From assembly GCA_002704825.1 (NCBI GenBank), contig PAIY01000158.1, forward strand, positions 1 to 57,851: a DNA stretch of 57,851 nt, read 5' to 3'. Positions within the stretch are counted from its first letter, which is position 1. The number at the start of each line of letters is the position of its first letter. The translations under genes and the position numbers were made by a program. Under the pieces are notes generated by a model, which saw only the letters and a list, made by a program, of their open reading frames with translations, was not told the DNA's origin and ran no database searches. Shown here piece after piece: positions 50,236 through 57,772 of this stretch. The DNA comes from Phycisphaeraceae bacterium (lineage in GTDB: Bacteria > Planctomycetota > Phycisphaerae > Phycisphaerales > Phycisphaeraceae).

Positions 50236-51861
50236 ATGCAATTGTCGGCCAAGGGGGGCCCATTGGATAACGAAAACACGCAAACCATGATGCTCAGCGC
50301 CATCGACCAGGAAGACGAACTGGTCCGCCAGACACTTACCCGTCTGGGTCCGGCCATGGTTCAGTCGGGCGCGCTGTTTGCCCTGATGGAATCGGATCCC
50401 AAGGATCTGGTCCGCGTCCGTGATGCGATTCGCTCGTGCCCGACGCTGACCGCCCGTGTCCTTGGGGTGATCAACTCCGCTGCCTTTGGCGTCTCACGTC
50501 AGATCAGCAGTGTCGAGCGTGCCGTCACGCTGCTTGGGCCGAATCGCGCCCGTGCCGTCGCCATGGCATACGGCCTGCGGATGCTCACCGAATCGTCCTC
50601 ACTTCCCCGCGATATTGCAGACAGTCTCTGGGCCAACAGTCTCCAGAAGGCCATCGCAGCGCGCAAATTCTGTGAACTGACCGAACCGCAGGAAGCGGAC
50701 GATGCCTACAGCATGGCATTGATCCAGGACATCGGCCTGCCGATGCTCATCTCCGTGAACCCTGATACCTACACCGAACAGGCTTTCATTTCCAACTCGC
50801 ACAGTGGTTGGTGTGAATGGGAGAAAAAACAGTTCGGCTTTGATCACACCGCTGCCGGCCAGGGCTTGCTTCGTGAATGGCATGCCTCGCGTAAACTCCA
50901 GAAAGCCGTGATCAATCACCATGATGCGCCCAGACAGATTGCTGAAGGCCAGGAACCCACCGCACTGGATTGGGCGGTGTTCATGGCAAGTCTGCTGCCG
51001 CATCTCAACGAAGAACCTGACAGCCGATGCATGGATTGGTTACAGAACATTCACGCCCGATTCCTGGCCAAGACCTACCCGACGTTGGATCGGTTCCTGG
51101 TCAGTGTGGCAGACGAAGCGCGGACACTATACAACAGCTGTCCCAAGATCGAGTCCACCGAAGTCATCCTTCGCAAACTCACCGCGCAGGTCACCACGAC
51201 AGCCATCAATCACACCGCCAAACTCTGTCGACTTGAAAAGGATGTCGACCAGACCAAGCAGGGACTCAATGACCTGAAGTTCCAGGCCTTTACCGACCCA
51301 TTGACCAAGGTGCTCAACCGTCGCGGCTTTACGCAACTGGCTGAACGTCGACTGGAAATGGCGTCCGTCCAGGGTACCGGCGTCTGCTGCATGCTCATTG
51401 ACCTTGACGATTTCAAGAAAGTCAACGACACATACGGGCATGATGCAGGCGATTTGCTCCTCAAGGGGTTGGCCCGCATCTTCCGCAAGAAACTCGGCCC
51501 CAATGACCTGATCGGTCGCATGGGCGGTGACGAATTTGCAGTGCTCATTGCAGGCATCGACCGTGCCCGCGCTTTTGGGACAAGCCAGAAACTTGCTGAC
51601 AGTGTCGAAGGCAAAGAGCTTCGTCTGCGTGATGATCTGACCTTGCGATCCCACTTCACCGTCGGCTCGGTTTATACCGATATCTGCCTGGACGATCTGA
51701 CCATCGACATGTTGTTGACCTTGGCCGATCAGGCGATGTATCAAAAGAAAAAGAACGGCAAACACGGCCTGTCCTTTGCCATCTACCCCGACGAATCGCC
51801 CGAACAGATCCACCTGGAGAAGAACCCCCAGTCGATCACCCGTGGCAATGACCGCGTCTAA
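50236..51861 (+). CDS. HDOD-GGDEF signalling protein
   Basis: A 541-residue cytosolic regulator. Residues 30-250 are an HDOD domain (LTARVLGVINSAAFGVSRQISSVERAVTLLG; ALIQDIGLPML; AVINHHDAP). A helical linker follows, then a GGDEF diguanylate cyclase (about 355-525) with DPLTKVLNRRGF, LIDLDDFKKVNDTYGHDAGD and the intact signature RMGGDEFAVLI. The inhibitory I-site, normally R-x-x-D, reads G-P-N-D, so product inhibition should be lost. It would make c-di-GMP, for which the PilZ protein in the window is a possible receptor. ATG at 50236 is used; TTG at 50263 with a G-rich Shine-Dalgarno is an alternative. Confidence 0.92.
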   Translation: MQLSAKGGPLDNENTQTMMLSAIDQEDELVRQTLTRLGPAMVQSGALFALMESDPKDLVRVRDAIRSCPTLTARVLGVINSAAFGVSRQISSVERAVTLLGPNRARAVAMAYGLRMLTESSSLPRDIADSLWANSLQKAIAARKFCELTEPQEADDAYSMALIQDIGLPMLISVNPDTYTEQAFISNSHSGWCEWEKKQFGFDHTAAGQGLLREWHASRKLQKAVINHHDAPRQIAEGQEPTALDWAVFMASLLPHLNEEPDSRCMDWLQNIHARFLAKTYPTLDRFLVSVADEARTLYNSCPKIESTEVILRKLTAQVTTTAINHTAKLCRLEKDVDQTKQGLNDLKFQAFTDPLTKVLNRRGFTQLAERRLEMASVQGTGVCCMLIDLDDFKKVNDTYGHDAGDLLLKGLARIFRKKLGPNDLIGRMGGDEFAVLIAGIDRARAFGTSQKLADSVEGKELRLRDDLTLRSHFTVGSVYTDICLDDLTIDMLLTLADQAMYQKKKNGKHGLSFAIYPDESPEQIHLEKNPQSITRGNDRV

Positions 51862-51887
51862 AAACGTCATCAATCACTCAAAAAAAC

Positions 51888-51977
51888 AACCGCTTGCGGT
51901 TTAGCGCGACAGTGAATCTTTGATAACCAACTGTTATCGAAAATCACCAAGGCAGGCTAAACCGCAAGCGGTTTTTT
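51888..51977. repeat. Family B palindrome after the GGDEF gene
   Basis: Arms AACCGCTTGCGGTTTAGCGC and GGCTAAACCGCAAGCGGTTT followed by TTTTTA, so on the plus strand it can serve as the terminator of the HDOD-GGDEF gene. Family-F arms (CGAAATCCGAAATCCGAAAT) follow at 51986-52012. Confidence 0.85.
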
Positions 51978-52019
51978 ATCATTGGGACGAAATCCGAAAT
52001 CCGAAATCCGTTTATCCGT

Positions 52020-53354
52020 TTATCCGAGTTTCAACGCGTCCTGTTCCCAAACCAATTCCAACGGTTTGCCACTGGTCATTGCCTGCAGGGGCTGGGTGAT
52101 CAGCGTCTTGCGCCAGCCGTTGTTCATGCTGTGATCTTCTGGCAATTGATCACTGAGCATGTCTTGGCAGCAGCGTGAGATTTCCTGACGCGACGTGACC
52201 AATGCCGGGGCGATGCCTTTGCCGTGACACAGCGCATTGAGTGCCACCCACAACTGTTCACTGCGGTGACGCTGGGCGGTGGTTTCCTCGAACTTGTTGT
52301 CCCTGGGCATCTTGTCTTTGGGCATGTTCTTGGCCGTCTGCACCATCTCCAGAAGCTGATCACCGTAGATGTTGATGATCGGCTTGGGCATGTGCTTGAG
52401 ATTGAAAAGAGATTGGCGGCTCTTGGGTGACTTTTTGGACATGGCAATGAGCACATCGTCTTTGACCACACTGCGCGGCGGCAGGTTCTGCTCCTGTGCA
52501 GCATCCTGACGCCAGGCCACCAACAGCTTCAGCAAGGCGGACTCTTTGCGTGAGAAGTTGCGATTCGACCGCACGCGGTTAAACAGCGCTTCGATGTTGG
52601 GCTTGTAGATACTCAGCTCTTCCATCGATTCAATACATTCATCACGCATCGCCTGCGCGTAACCGGCTTGCTGGAGTTGCTCATTCAACGCTGCTTCAAT
52701 GGCAGGCAGATACCGCACATCGTCACAGGCATAACGCTGATGCGTCGGACTTAGCGGCCGGCGGTCCCATGCCGTATACGTCAGGCCTTTACCGAGTTTC
52801 ACGCCACAACAGACTTCCACCAGGTGAGCCAGCGATGCGGGATAGGGTTGGTTGCAAAAGGCAGCAGCGATCTGCGAATCAAAAATGTTGGCAGGCGCCT
52901 TGTCCAGATGACGGGCGACCGGTTCCAGATCCTGCATGCCCGCGTGGACAATTGTTTTGATATCCGGGTCAGCAATGAGTTCCCAGATCGGTGTCAGATC
53001 GACTTCACATAACGGATCGACCAGGCCCACCTGTTGATGGGTCGCAATCTGGATCAGGCAAAGCTGCGGGTAATAGCTGGACTCGCCGATGAATTCGGTG
53101 TCGTATGCGAAGCTGCCGACTTCGCGGACATGGGCCACCAACGCCGCGAGGTCTTCGTCGGACTCAATGAGGATGCCAGCCTCTTTGCAGATCAGCGGGT
53201 GATCCGGAATCCGGGCAGGCTTGCCAGCCGGGGCAGATTGGGCCTGCATGTGATTCTGGTTACGGCGATTCTGTCTTGCGGGCAGGTGTCGGGGCATCAG
53301 TCGGGACTTTGCAGTTACAGATTCAGACTCGGGCATTAAACTATCCACCATCAT
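52020..53354 (-). CDS. rnd: Ribonuclease D
   Basis: About 444 residues. Residues 60-250 are a DEDD 3'-5' exonuclease domain: FAYDTEFIGESSYYPQLCLIQIA (D-x-E), IVHAGMQDLEPVARHL (N-type motif region) and HQRYACDDVRYLPAIEAAL (final Asp). It is followed by an HRDC domain (about 265-345; SRKESALLKLLVAWRQDAA). RNase D trims the 3' end of tRNA and other small RNAs. Start choices are the ATG at 53354, 53351 or 53336; a TTG at 53399 is also in frame. The N-terminal 50 residues are basic and variable. Confidence 0.93.
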   Translation of the reverse strand: MMVDSLMPESESVTAKSRLMPRHLPARQNRRNQNHMQAQSAPAGKPARIPDHPLICKEAGILIESDEDLAALVAHVREVGSFAYDTEFIGESSYYPQLCLIQIATHQQVGLVDPLCEVDLTPIWELIADPDIKTIVHAGMQDLEPVARHLDKAPANIFDSQIAAAFCNQPYPASLAHLVEVCCGVKLGKGLTYTAWDRRPLSPTHQRYACDDVRYLPAIEAALNEQLQQAGYAQAMRDECIESMEELSIYKPNIEALFNRVRSNRNFSRKESALLKLLVAWRQDAAQEQNLPPRSVVKDDVLIAMSKKSPKSRQSLFNLKHMPKPIINIYGDQLLEMVQTAKNMPKDKMPRDNKFEETTAQRHRSEQLWVALNALCHGKGIAPALVTSRQEISRCCQDMLSDQLPEDHSMNNGWRKTLITQPLQAMTSGKPLELVWEQDALKLG

Positions 53355-53563
53355 ACGCGACAAGCGCTCACCCCGATACACTTTCGCGGGTTCAACCAAT
53401 TGATTACTTAAGTCATATAAGTATCGGCAGGCTTTATCCGATTACTGCAATCTAAACGCATGTTCTGTCTTTTGATGGCGATAACATGGTGATTTTTCGC
53501 AAACTTGAGGTGTTCAACGAGGTAAACATCATGTAACCCCAGTTCGAGACAGTTCCACCCACA

Positions 53564-53601
53564 CAAGCCGTCCCTCTACCGAGAGGCGGGTTGCCTTGCG
53601 A
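53564..53601. repeat. Family G partial copy
   Basis: ACAAGCCGTCCCTCTACCGA with an inner hairpin, then GCGGGTTGCCTTGCG. Shortened compared with the full copies; lies 22 nt after the 3' end of the lipoprotein gene. Confidence 0.6.
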
Positions 53602-53622
53602 CGTTACGGAGTATCAACACCA

Positions 53623-54651
53623 TCAGGGCATACGCGCTTCACGCGGCTTTAACCCCAGTTCACTGAGAATCGATTTGTCACCATTGTCATGCAATCGCCA
53701 GTAAGGCAGTCGCTTGGACTTGATGAGTTGGCCTTTGTGTCCAGCCGTGCTCTCCCACTGGATGATGGGGCGGTAGGGCGATTTGCGGTCAACGTGAAAC
53801 GTCCACGTCTGGCCATCCGCAAGCGTGCAGGTGAGTTGATCACAGGTGAATCTTCCCGCAGGGACGGTGACCGCGACGGGCTGATCGGCAAAGGCCAATG
53901 TTGCCTGGGTGAATGACAGGGGTTGGTGGCGAAGCCGACTGTGTGCCAGTGTCATGAGCATATTGACCTTGACGGCTTGGCCGGGTTTGAGGACTGGACT
54001 TGCCAACCCGCGCGCCCAATGCATGAGTGTATCCTGGCTCATTGCGTGACCGGGCATGCTCAGCTTGTGATTCTGATCCGCCTCGCCGTCAAAGTAACTG
54101 TGACTGGTTAAGCGAATGGTGTTTTTGTCAAAGAGCAGTTGGGCATAACCATGTCCGCACCACTCCTGGGCTGAGAAGCTGGCTTTGACCGGCAGGCCAC
54201 CTTTGCCGGAGTGATCCGCACGGACGAAGACGCTGGTCATCAGGTTGTAATCGTAGAGTCCGGTGGGGAAGTCTTCGACAAGGTTGAGTTTGATCACGGG
54301 ATAGACCGAGGCTTTGGGATGCTTGCCGGGGTCTGCCTTGACGCGAAGGGAATCGGAGAAATCTTCGGTGACGAAAATGGTCACGCCGGTGCCTTTACGG
54401 AGTTGGCCGTAGCGTGGGTAGGTAATGTCGTAGCCTGCCATTTCCGCTTTGCCGTCACCCCAACGTTTCCAGAAGTCACTGCCGAAGTTGGGGGCGGGGC
54501 TGATGGTTTGCGCATCACATGCCGAGATACCAAACGCCAACACGCAAAGCATCAGGATGAATAAACTCGGTTTGCTCTCTGTGCCTTTGCGTCTCGGTGG
54601 TGAAAGCCATGTGTTATTAACTTGCGATTTGACGTTTGCACTTTTGATCAT
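53623..54651 (-). CDS. Uncharacterised lipoprotein
   Basis: A 342-residue protein that I do not recognise by name. The N terminus contains a hydrophobic segment (LFILMLCVLAFGISAC) ending in an I-S-A-C lipobox, so it is probably lipidated and exported. The body is beta-rich (FWKRWGDGKAEMAGYDITY, GTGVTIFVTEDFSDSLRVKA, LVEDFPTGLYDYNLMTSVF). No catalytic motif is visible. The codons before the hydrophobic segment (about 54578-54610) are a family-D-like repeat arm (TCTGTGCCTTTGCGTCTCGG), giving SPPRRKGTESKP, so a repeat may have been co-opted into the signal peptide. Convergent with RNase D and divergent from aguB. Confidence 0.7.
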   Translation of the reverse strand: MIKSANVKSQVNNTWLSPPRRKGTESKPSLFILMLCVLAFGISACDAQTISPAPNFGSDFWKRWGDGKAEMAGYDITYPRYGQLRKGTGVTIFVTEDFSDSLRVKADPGKHPKASVYPVIKLNLVEDFPTGLYDYNLMTSVFVRADHSGKGGLPVKASFSAQEWCGHGYAQLLFDKNTIRLTSHSYFDGEADQNHKLSMPGHAMSQDTLMHWARGLASPVLKPGQAVKVNMLMTLAHSRLRHQPLSFTQATLAFADQPVAVTVPAGRFTCDQLTCTLADGQTWTFHVDRKSPYRPIIQWESTAGHKGQLIKSKRLPYWRLHDNGDKSILSELGLKPREARMP

Positions 54652-54703
54652 GTTCGGTGATCCTTATTGCTTGAAAGTTTCTCACTGTGACCTGGAGTGT
54701 CCC

Positions 54704-55579
54704 ATGCCTCAGACGACCCGCATTGCCCTGCTTCAACATGCCTGCACGGATGACGTTGCTGCCAACATCGCCAAGGCGCATCAGATGATGCGTGATGCTG
54801 CCAAAGACGGGGCCAAACTCGTTCTGACCCAGGAGCTTTATACCTCGCTGTACTTCTGTCAGATCGAAGACCCAGCGCTCTTTGATTTGGCAGTGTCGAT
54901 CCCTGGTGCCTTGACCGACGAACTTTGCGACATCGCCAAGTCATCCAAAATCAACATGGTGGCATCTCTCTTTGAACGTCGCGATGCAGGGCTGTACCAC
55001 AACACCAGCGTCTGTATTGATGATACAGGCACACTGGTAAACCGGTACCGCAAAATGCATATTCCCGACGATCCCGGATTTTATGAGAAGTTCTACTTCA
55101 CCCCCGGTGACCCCCAAAATCCGGGCTATCAGGCAACGCAGCTTGGTGATATCAATGTGGGCACGCTCATCTGCTGGGACCAGTGGTATCCCGAAGCCGC
55201 CCGACTCACCGCGCTACGTGGTGCGCAGTTGCTCGAATATCCCACAGCCATCGGATACTGGAAGGGCGAACCCCCGGAAGAGGGCGCCCGGCAACGCGAT
55301 GCGTGGATCACCATGCAGCGATCCCATGCCATCGCCAATGGCTGCTTTGTCGCTGCGATCAACCGCATTGGCTCTGAAGGTGATATCACTTTCTGGGGCT
55401 CAAGTTTCATCGCAGACCCCGGTGGGCAGATCATTGCTCAGGCTTCGGATCACCAGGAAGAAATCCTCATCGCGGACATTGATACCAAACAGATCGAAAC
55501 CGTCCGACGCATGTGGCCGTTCTTCCGTGACCGCCGCATCGACACCTTCGACGAGCTGCAACAACGCTGGCTCAAGTAA
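54704..55579 (+). CDS. aguB: N-carbamoylputrescine amidase-type carbon-nitrogen hydrolase
   Basis: A 291-residue nitrilase-superfamily hydrolase close to AguB, which converts N-carbamoylputrescine to putrescine, CO2 and ammonia. The Glu-Lys-Cys triad is seen in LTQELYTSLYF, RYRKMHIPDDPGFYEK and GTLICWDQWYPEAARL. The C-terminal AINRIGSEGDITFWGSSFIADPGG matches AguB. The start is the ATG at 54704, with GGAG 6 nt upstream; the longer frame from 54449 is the antisense of the lipoprotein gene. The partner agmatine deiminase (aguA) is not adjacent in this window, so the polyamine role rests on similarity. Confidence 0.9.
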   Translation: MPQTTRIALLQHACTDDVAANIAKAHQMMRDAAKDGAKLVLTQELYTSLYFCQIEDPALFDLAVSIPGALTDELCDIAKSSKINMVASLFERRDAGLYHNTSVCIDDTGTLVNRYRKMHIPDDPGFYEKFYFTPGDPQNPGYQATQLGDINVGTLICWDQWYPEAARLTALRGAQLLEYPTAIGYWKGEPPEEGARQRDAWITMQRSHAIANGCFVAAINRIGSEGDITFWGSSFIADPGGQIIAQASDHQEEILIADIDTKQIETVRRMWPFFRDRRIDTFDELQQRWLK

Positions 55580-55594
55580 CACCGCTGCTAGCAC

Positions 55595-55613
55595 CGCTTG
55601 CGGTTTAGCGCGC
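55595..55613. repeat. Family B half copy
   Basis: GCACCGCTTGCGGTTTAGC: one arm of family B after aguB, without the partner arm. Confidence 0.6.
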
Positions 55614-55640
55614 TTTGCAGTTGCGATAACCGACGGCATT

Positions 55641-55709
55641 GACCACAGAGACACAGAGATAAAATCCACTTTGTCTTTTCCGGCTCTGTGCTTCAGTGCC
55701 TCTGTGGTT
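55641..55709. repeat. Family D palindrome, copy 3
   Basis: Arms GACCACAGAGACACAGAG and CTTCAGTGCCTCTGTGGTT around an AT-rich loop, between aguB and yjfB. Confidence 0.85.
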
Positions 55710-55740
55710 CTTCCAACCAAGCCACCCAATCACGCCGCGC

Positions 55741-55769
55741 AGAAAAAAAGCAACGCGTAACCGTTGCTT
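55741..55769 (-). terminator. Terminator after yjfB
   Basis: Stem AAGCAACG / CGTTGCTT with a T run on the minus strand side, 26 nt beyond the yjfB stop. Confidence 0.8.
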
Positions 55770-55794
55770 GATTAATTTAAATTGAAAAATTCCT

Positions 55795-56013
55795 TTACCC
55801 CGTCACGTCAAGACTGCGGCCGACGTTGGGATTCAATGACTGCTGCTGCACCTGTACGGCACTCTCCAGCAGAGAGATCGCAGCCTGACCCTGCTGCTTG
55901 GCGGCGTCCAAACTCTTCTTGGCAACGGCGACACCAATCTGCTGCTGGGTCTGGGCAGCCTGGATCGCCGAAAAGTCCGATGCTAGTGACATGGTCATAC
56001 TCATGATATCCAC
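55795..56013 (-). CDS. YjfB-family putative motility protein
   Basis: A 72-residue protein of the YjfB family, found in many flagellated bacteria and often listed as a putative motility protein. The pattern IQAAQTQQQIGVAVAKKSLDAAKQQG, a Gln-rich amphipathic helix, then a C-terminal NPNVGRSLDV is typical. GTG at 56013 or ATG at 56004 may start it; no strong Shine-Dalgarno helps. It fits with the chemoreceptor, CheX and FapA genes in the window. Confidence 0.75.
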   Translation of the reverse strand: MDIMSMTMSLASDFSAIQAAQTQQQIGVAVAKKSLDAAKQQGQAAISLLESAVQVQQQSLNPNVGRSLDVTG

Positions 56014-56201
56014 AACATCGGCAATATCGTGGAAAGACCTTCACTGCATTTCCAATTTTCTGTATGCTATATTCAACCGTCCGGTCACAGGTTCTTGAGA
56101 CTTGATTTTATCGGTCCAAACGCACGGGTTTTTTCTGGATCGCCGCCGTTGTTCGATCCTTGCCTGAGACTGTAGACGACAGGAAGTGGAGTTCCCCGTC
56201 C

Positions 56202-56537
56202 ATGTTTGAAGTGAAACAAAGCCCGATCCACGGGCGCGGACTGTTTGCAACTGAATTCATTCCCGCTGGCATACTGCTTGGTAACCTCGAAGGTTTTTCC
56301 GTTGATGACGATGGACCTTATGTCCTCTGGGTCGATGGTGTCCAGGGTTTTTGCGTGACCAACGATTTCAAATACATCAATCACAACAACAATGCCAACT
56401 CCGCGTATTACGATGACCTGACTGTCGTCACCTTACGCGACATCTATCCCGGCGAAGAAATCACCCATGACTATCGCGGTGATGACAAAGACACAGATGA
56501 AGAAATGGTCTTCGACGATATGCTCGAGCCGGCCTGA
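56202..56537 (+). CDS. SET-domain protein
   Basis: A 111-residue bacterial SET protein, about the size of the minimal domain. It begins with the SET start KQSPIHGRGLFATEFIPAG. The cofactor-linked DFKYINHNNNANSAYY (N-H-x3-N) follows, with the late GEEITHDYRGD (G-E-E-x-T-x-D-Y). SET domains transfer a methyl group from SAM to lysines; targets in bacteria are mostly unknown. There is no post-SET Cys cluster. ATG at 56202 is preferred, because an upstream GGAG is about 10 nt away and the protein then starts at the domain. Confidence 0.85.
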   Translation: MFEVKQSPIHGRGLFATEFIPAGILLGNLEGFSVDDDGPYVLWVDGVQGFCVTNDFKYINHNNNANSAYYDDLTVVTLRDIYPGEEITHDYRGDDKDTDEEMVFDDMLEPA

Positions 56538-56558
56538 TTTGTTGCATGACAGAGAATA

Positions 56559-56592
56559 AAAAACACCACCGCAGACATCGCTGTCTGCGGTG
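56559..56592 (-). terminator. Hairpin between the SET gene and the downstream minus-strand gene
   Basis: Perfect 11-bp stem CACCGCAGACA / TGTCTGCGGTG (56567-56577 with 56582-56592) with a 4-nt loop. On the minus strand it is followed by GTGTTTTTTATT, so it can end leftward transcripts. Confidence 0.75.
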
Positions 56593-56648
56593 ATGCTGGA
56601 GCCCCCCGGGTGCCTCCACCGTTGCTGTTGATGTGACTTGATACTTTC

Positions 56649-56733
56649 AAAAGCCGTGTCCCTCCCGGGGCACGGGTTGCCTTGTTGTTGTGCTGTCAAA
56701 ATCAATCCATGCACCCAGTGAGCCACGGCTTTG
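56649..56733. repeat. Family G palindrome, copy 4
   Basis: AAAAGCCGTGTCCCTCCCGG, inner CACGGGTTGCCTTG, right arm GCACCCAGTGAGCCACGGCT. The right arm is degraded. Confidence 0.8.
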
Positions 56734-56752
56734 TTCTCAAACAGCACATCAC

Positions 56753-57100
56753 TCAATCTGCCTTGCTGTGCTTGTTGGACTTCTTGATGAAGCGAATCGC
56801 ATCCAAGGCATATTGATCGTCAAGCTTGACCAACTTGTACCGCCGGATATCGACAGAGATATATTGCTTATCCGGCTTGCGAACCAAAACGAACGGCAAG
56901 CAAACGCGCATCACCAACAAAGGCGTTCCCGCATCTTCGTCATCGTAAAGTGTTGCTGTGCGTTGCAACGTCAATTGCTGATGGCGTTCGGATGCAAAGC
57001 GATCAATGAATTCAAAGAACTCATGCGTGATGGCAACGTAGTCACCAATCTTCATGTCATCCGGTGCGACCTGTCGTGTTGTCAATGTCTGTGTGGCCAT
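56753..57100 (-). CDS. Small conserved-looking hypothetical protein
   Basis: A 115-residue soluble protein that I do not recognise. It has alternating beta and helix: MKIGDYVAITHEFFEFIDRF, TATLYDDEDAGTPLLVMRVC, LPFVLVRKPDKQYISVDIRRYKLVKLDDQYA. It shows no signal peptide or membrane span. The codon pattern looks like a real gene and it is bounded by a family-G palindrome at its 3' end. It may be a small adaptor or regulatory protein; nothing more can be said. Confidence 0.65.
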   Translation of the reverse strand: MATQTLTTRQVAPDDMKIGDYVAITHEFFEFIDRFASERHQQLTLQRTATLYDDEDAGTPLLVMRVCLPFVLVRKPDKQYISVDIRRYKLVKLDDQYALDAIRFIKKSNKHSKAD

Positions 57101-57285
57101 GATTTTGATCCAATCTACTTAAATGTTCTGGCCAGTCTGCAATGATCGCGCAACCGTCGATTGGGATTCACATATGATAGAACACGCGCGATAAACACGC
57201 ATCAGACAGATGCAAAACAAACCCACGCTGGGCGATCTGTTTCAAAAACAAATATCAAAATGTCGTGATGGAAAAGTCGGCTTGA

Positions 57286-57384
57286 TCAGCCTTGCGTCAG
57301 ACCTGTAAAACAGGAGCTGCTACGCGCGGCATCAGTCAGATCGACATGCCCATCGGTCATTGCAATATGTTTGATTAATTGCAT
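57286..57384 (-). CDS. Possible 32-residue small protein
   Basis: A short frame starting at ATG 57384 (MQLIKHIAMTDGHVDLTDAA, then a Cys-containing tail), with a strong GGAG Shine-Dalgarno 6 nt upstream. There is no homology that I can name. Other ATGs 5' of it lack a ribosome-binding site. The good Shine-Dalgarno is the only support. Confidence 0.3.
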   Translation of the reverse strand: MQLIKHIAMTDGHVDLTDAARSSSCFTGLTQG

Positions 57385-57499
57385 ACATCGCTCCTTTACG
57401 GTCTGCATGGGAATACCAATTATTCCCATTGAAAGCAGGACGTGCGAGTTTACGAACATATTTTGATTCGTCAATACATATTTCGAGATTAAATATAAA

Positions 57500-57533
57500 A
57501 AAACCGCAACATGGCAAAGTATGTTGCGGTTTT
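57500..57533. terminator. Perfect AT-flanked hairpin
   Basis: A 13-bp perfect stem AAAACCGCAACAT / ATGTTGCGGTTTT with an 8-nt loop. The T run on the minus strand side favours leftward termination, and TTTT on the plus side may make it bidirectional. Confidence 0.6.
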
Positions 57534-57567
57534 CATCATTGATGAATTGATTGTGATTGCCTCTTCA

Positions 57568-57602
57568 AACCCGTGACTCTCCTGAGTCACGGGTTGTCTT
57601 TG
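57568..57602. repeat. Family G half-element with inner hairpin
   Basis: AACCCGTGACTCTCCTGAGT pairs with itself (CCCGTGACTC...GAGTCACGGG), followed by TTGTCTTTGTG, like the left half of copy 2. Confidence 0.7.
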
Positions 57603-57611
57603 TGATGTTGT

Positions 57612-57772
57612 TTAGAGCGTTTCCAGGAATTAATCTCCATGCCGTCATAGACTTTGTCATTCCCGCGAAGGCGGGAATCCAGTGGCATGCAGTTGAATAT
57701 TGCAAATTTCACTGGACTCCCGCCTGCGCGGGAGTGACGGAAGATTGAGATTAATTATTTAAACTGCTCTAA
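57612..57772. mobile_element. MITE-like element, family C extended copy 2
   Basis: A 161-bp element. The left end TTAGAGCGTTTCCAGGAATT with AATCTCC mirrors the right end GAGATTAATTATTTAAACTG with CTCTAA. The inner palindrome carries GTCATTCCCGCGAAGGCGGG and CCCGCCTGCGCGGGAGTGAC. No coding capacity. A mobility enzyme was not found in the window. Confidence 0.75.

Noticed and set aside
54449..54703. N-terminal extension of the AguB-like hydrolase.
   Set aside because: It lies antisense to the lipoprotein gene and crosses its start; the ATG at 54704 has a good Shine-Dalgarno and starts at the domain.
3361..57772. CRISPR array suspicion from the many repeats.
   Set aside because: Copies are kilobases apart, palindromic and not regularly spaced, and no cas gene is present.
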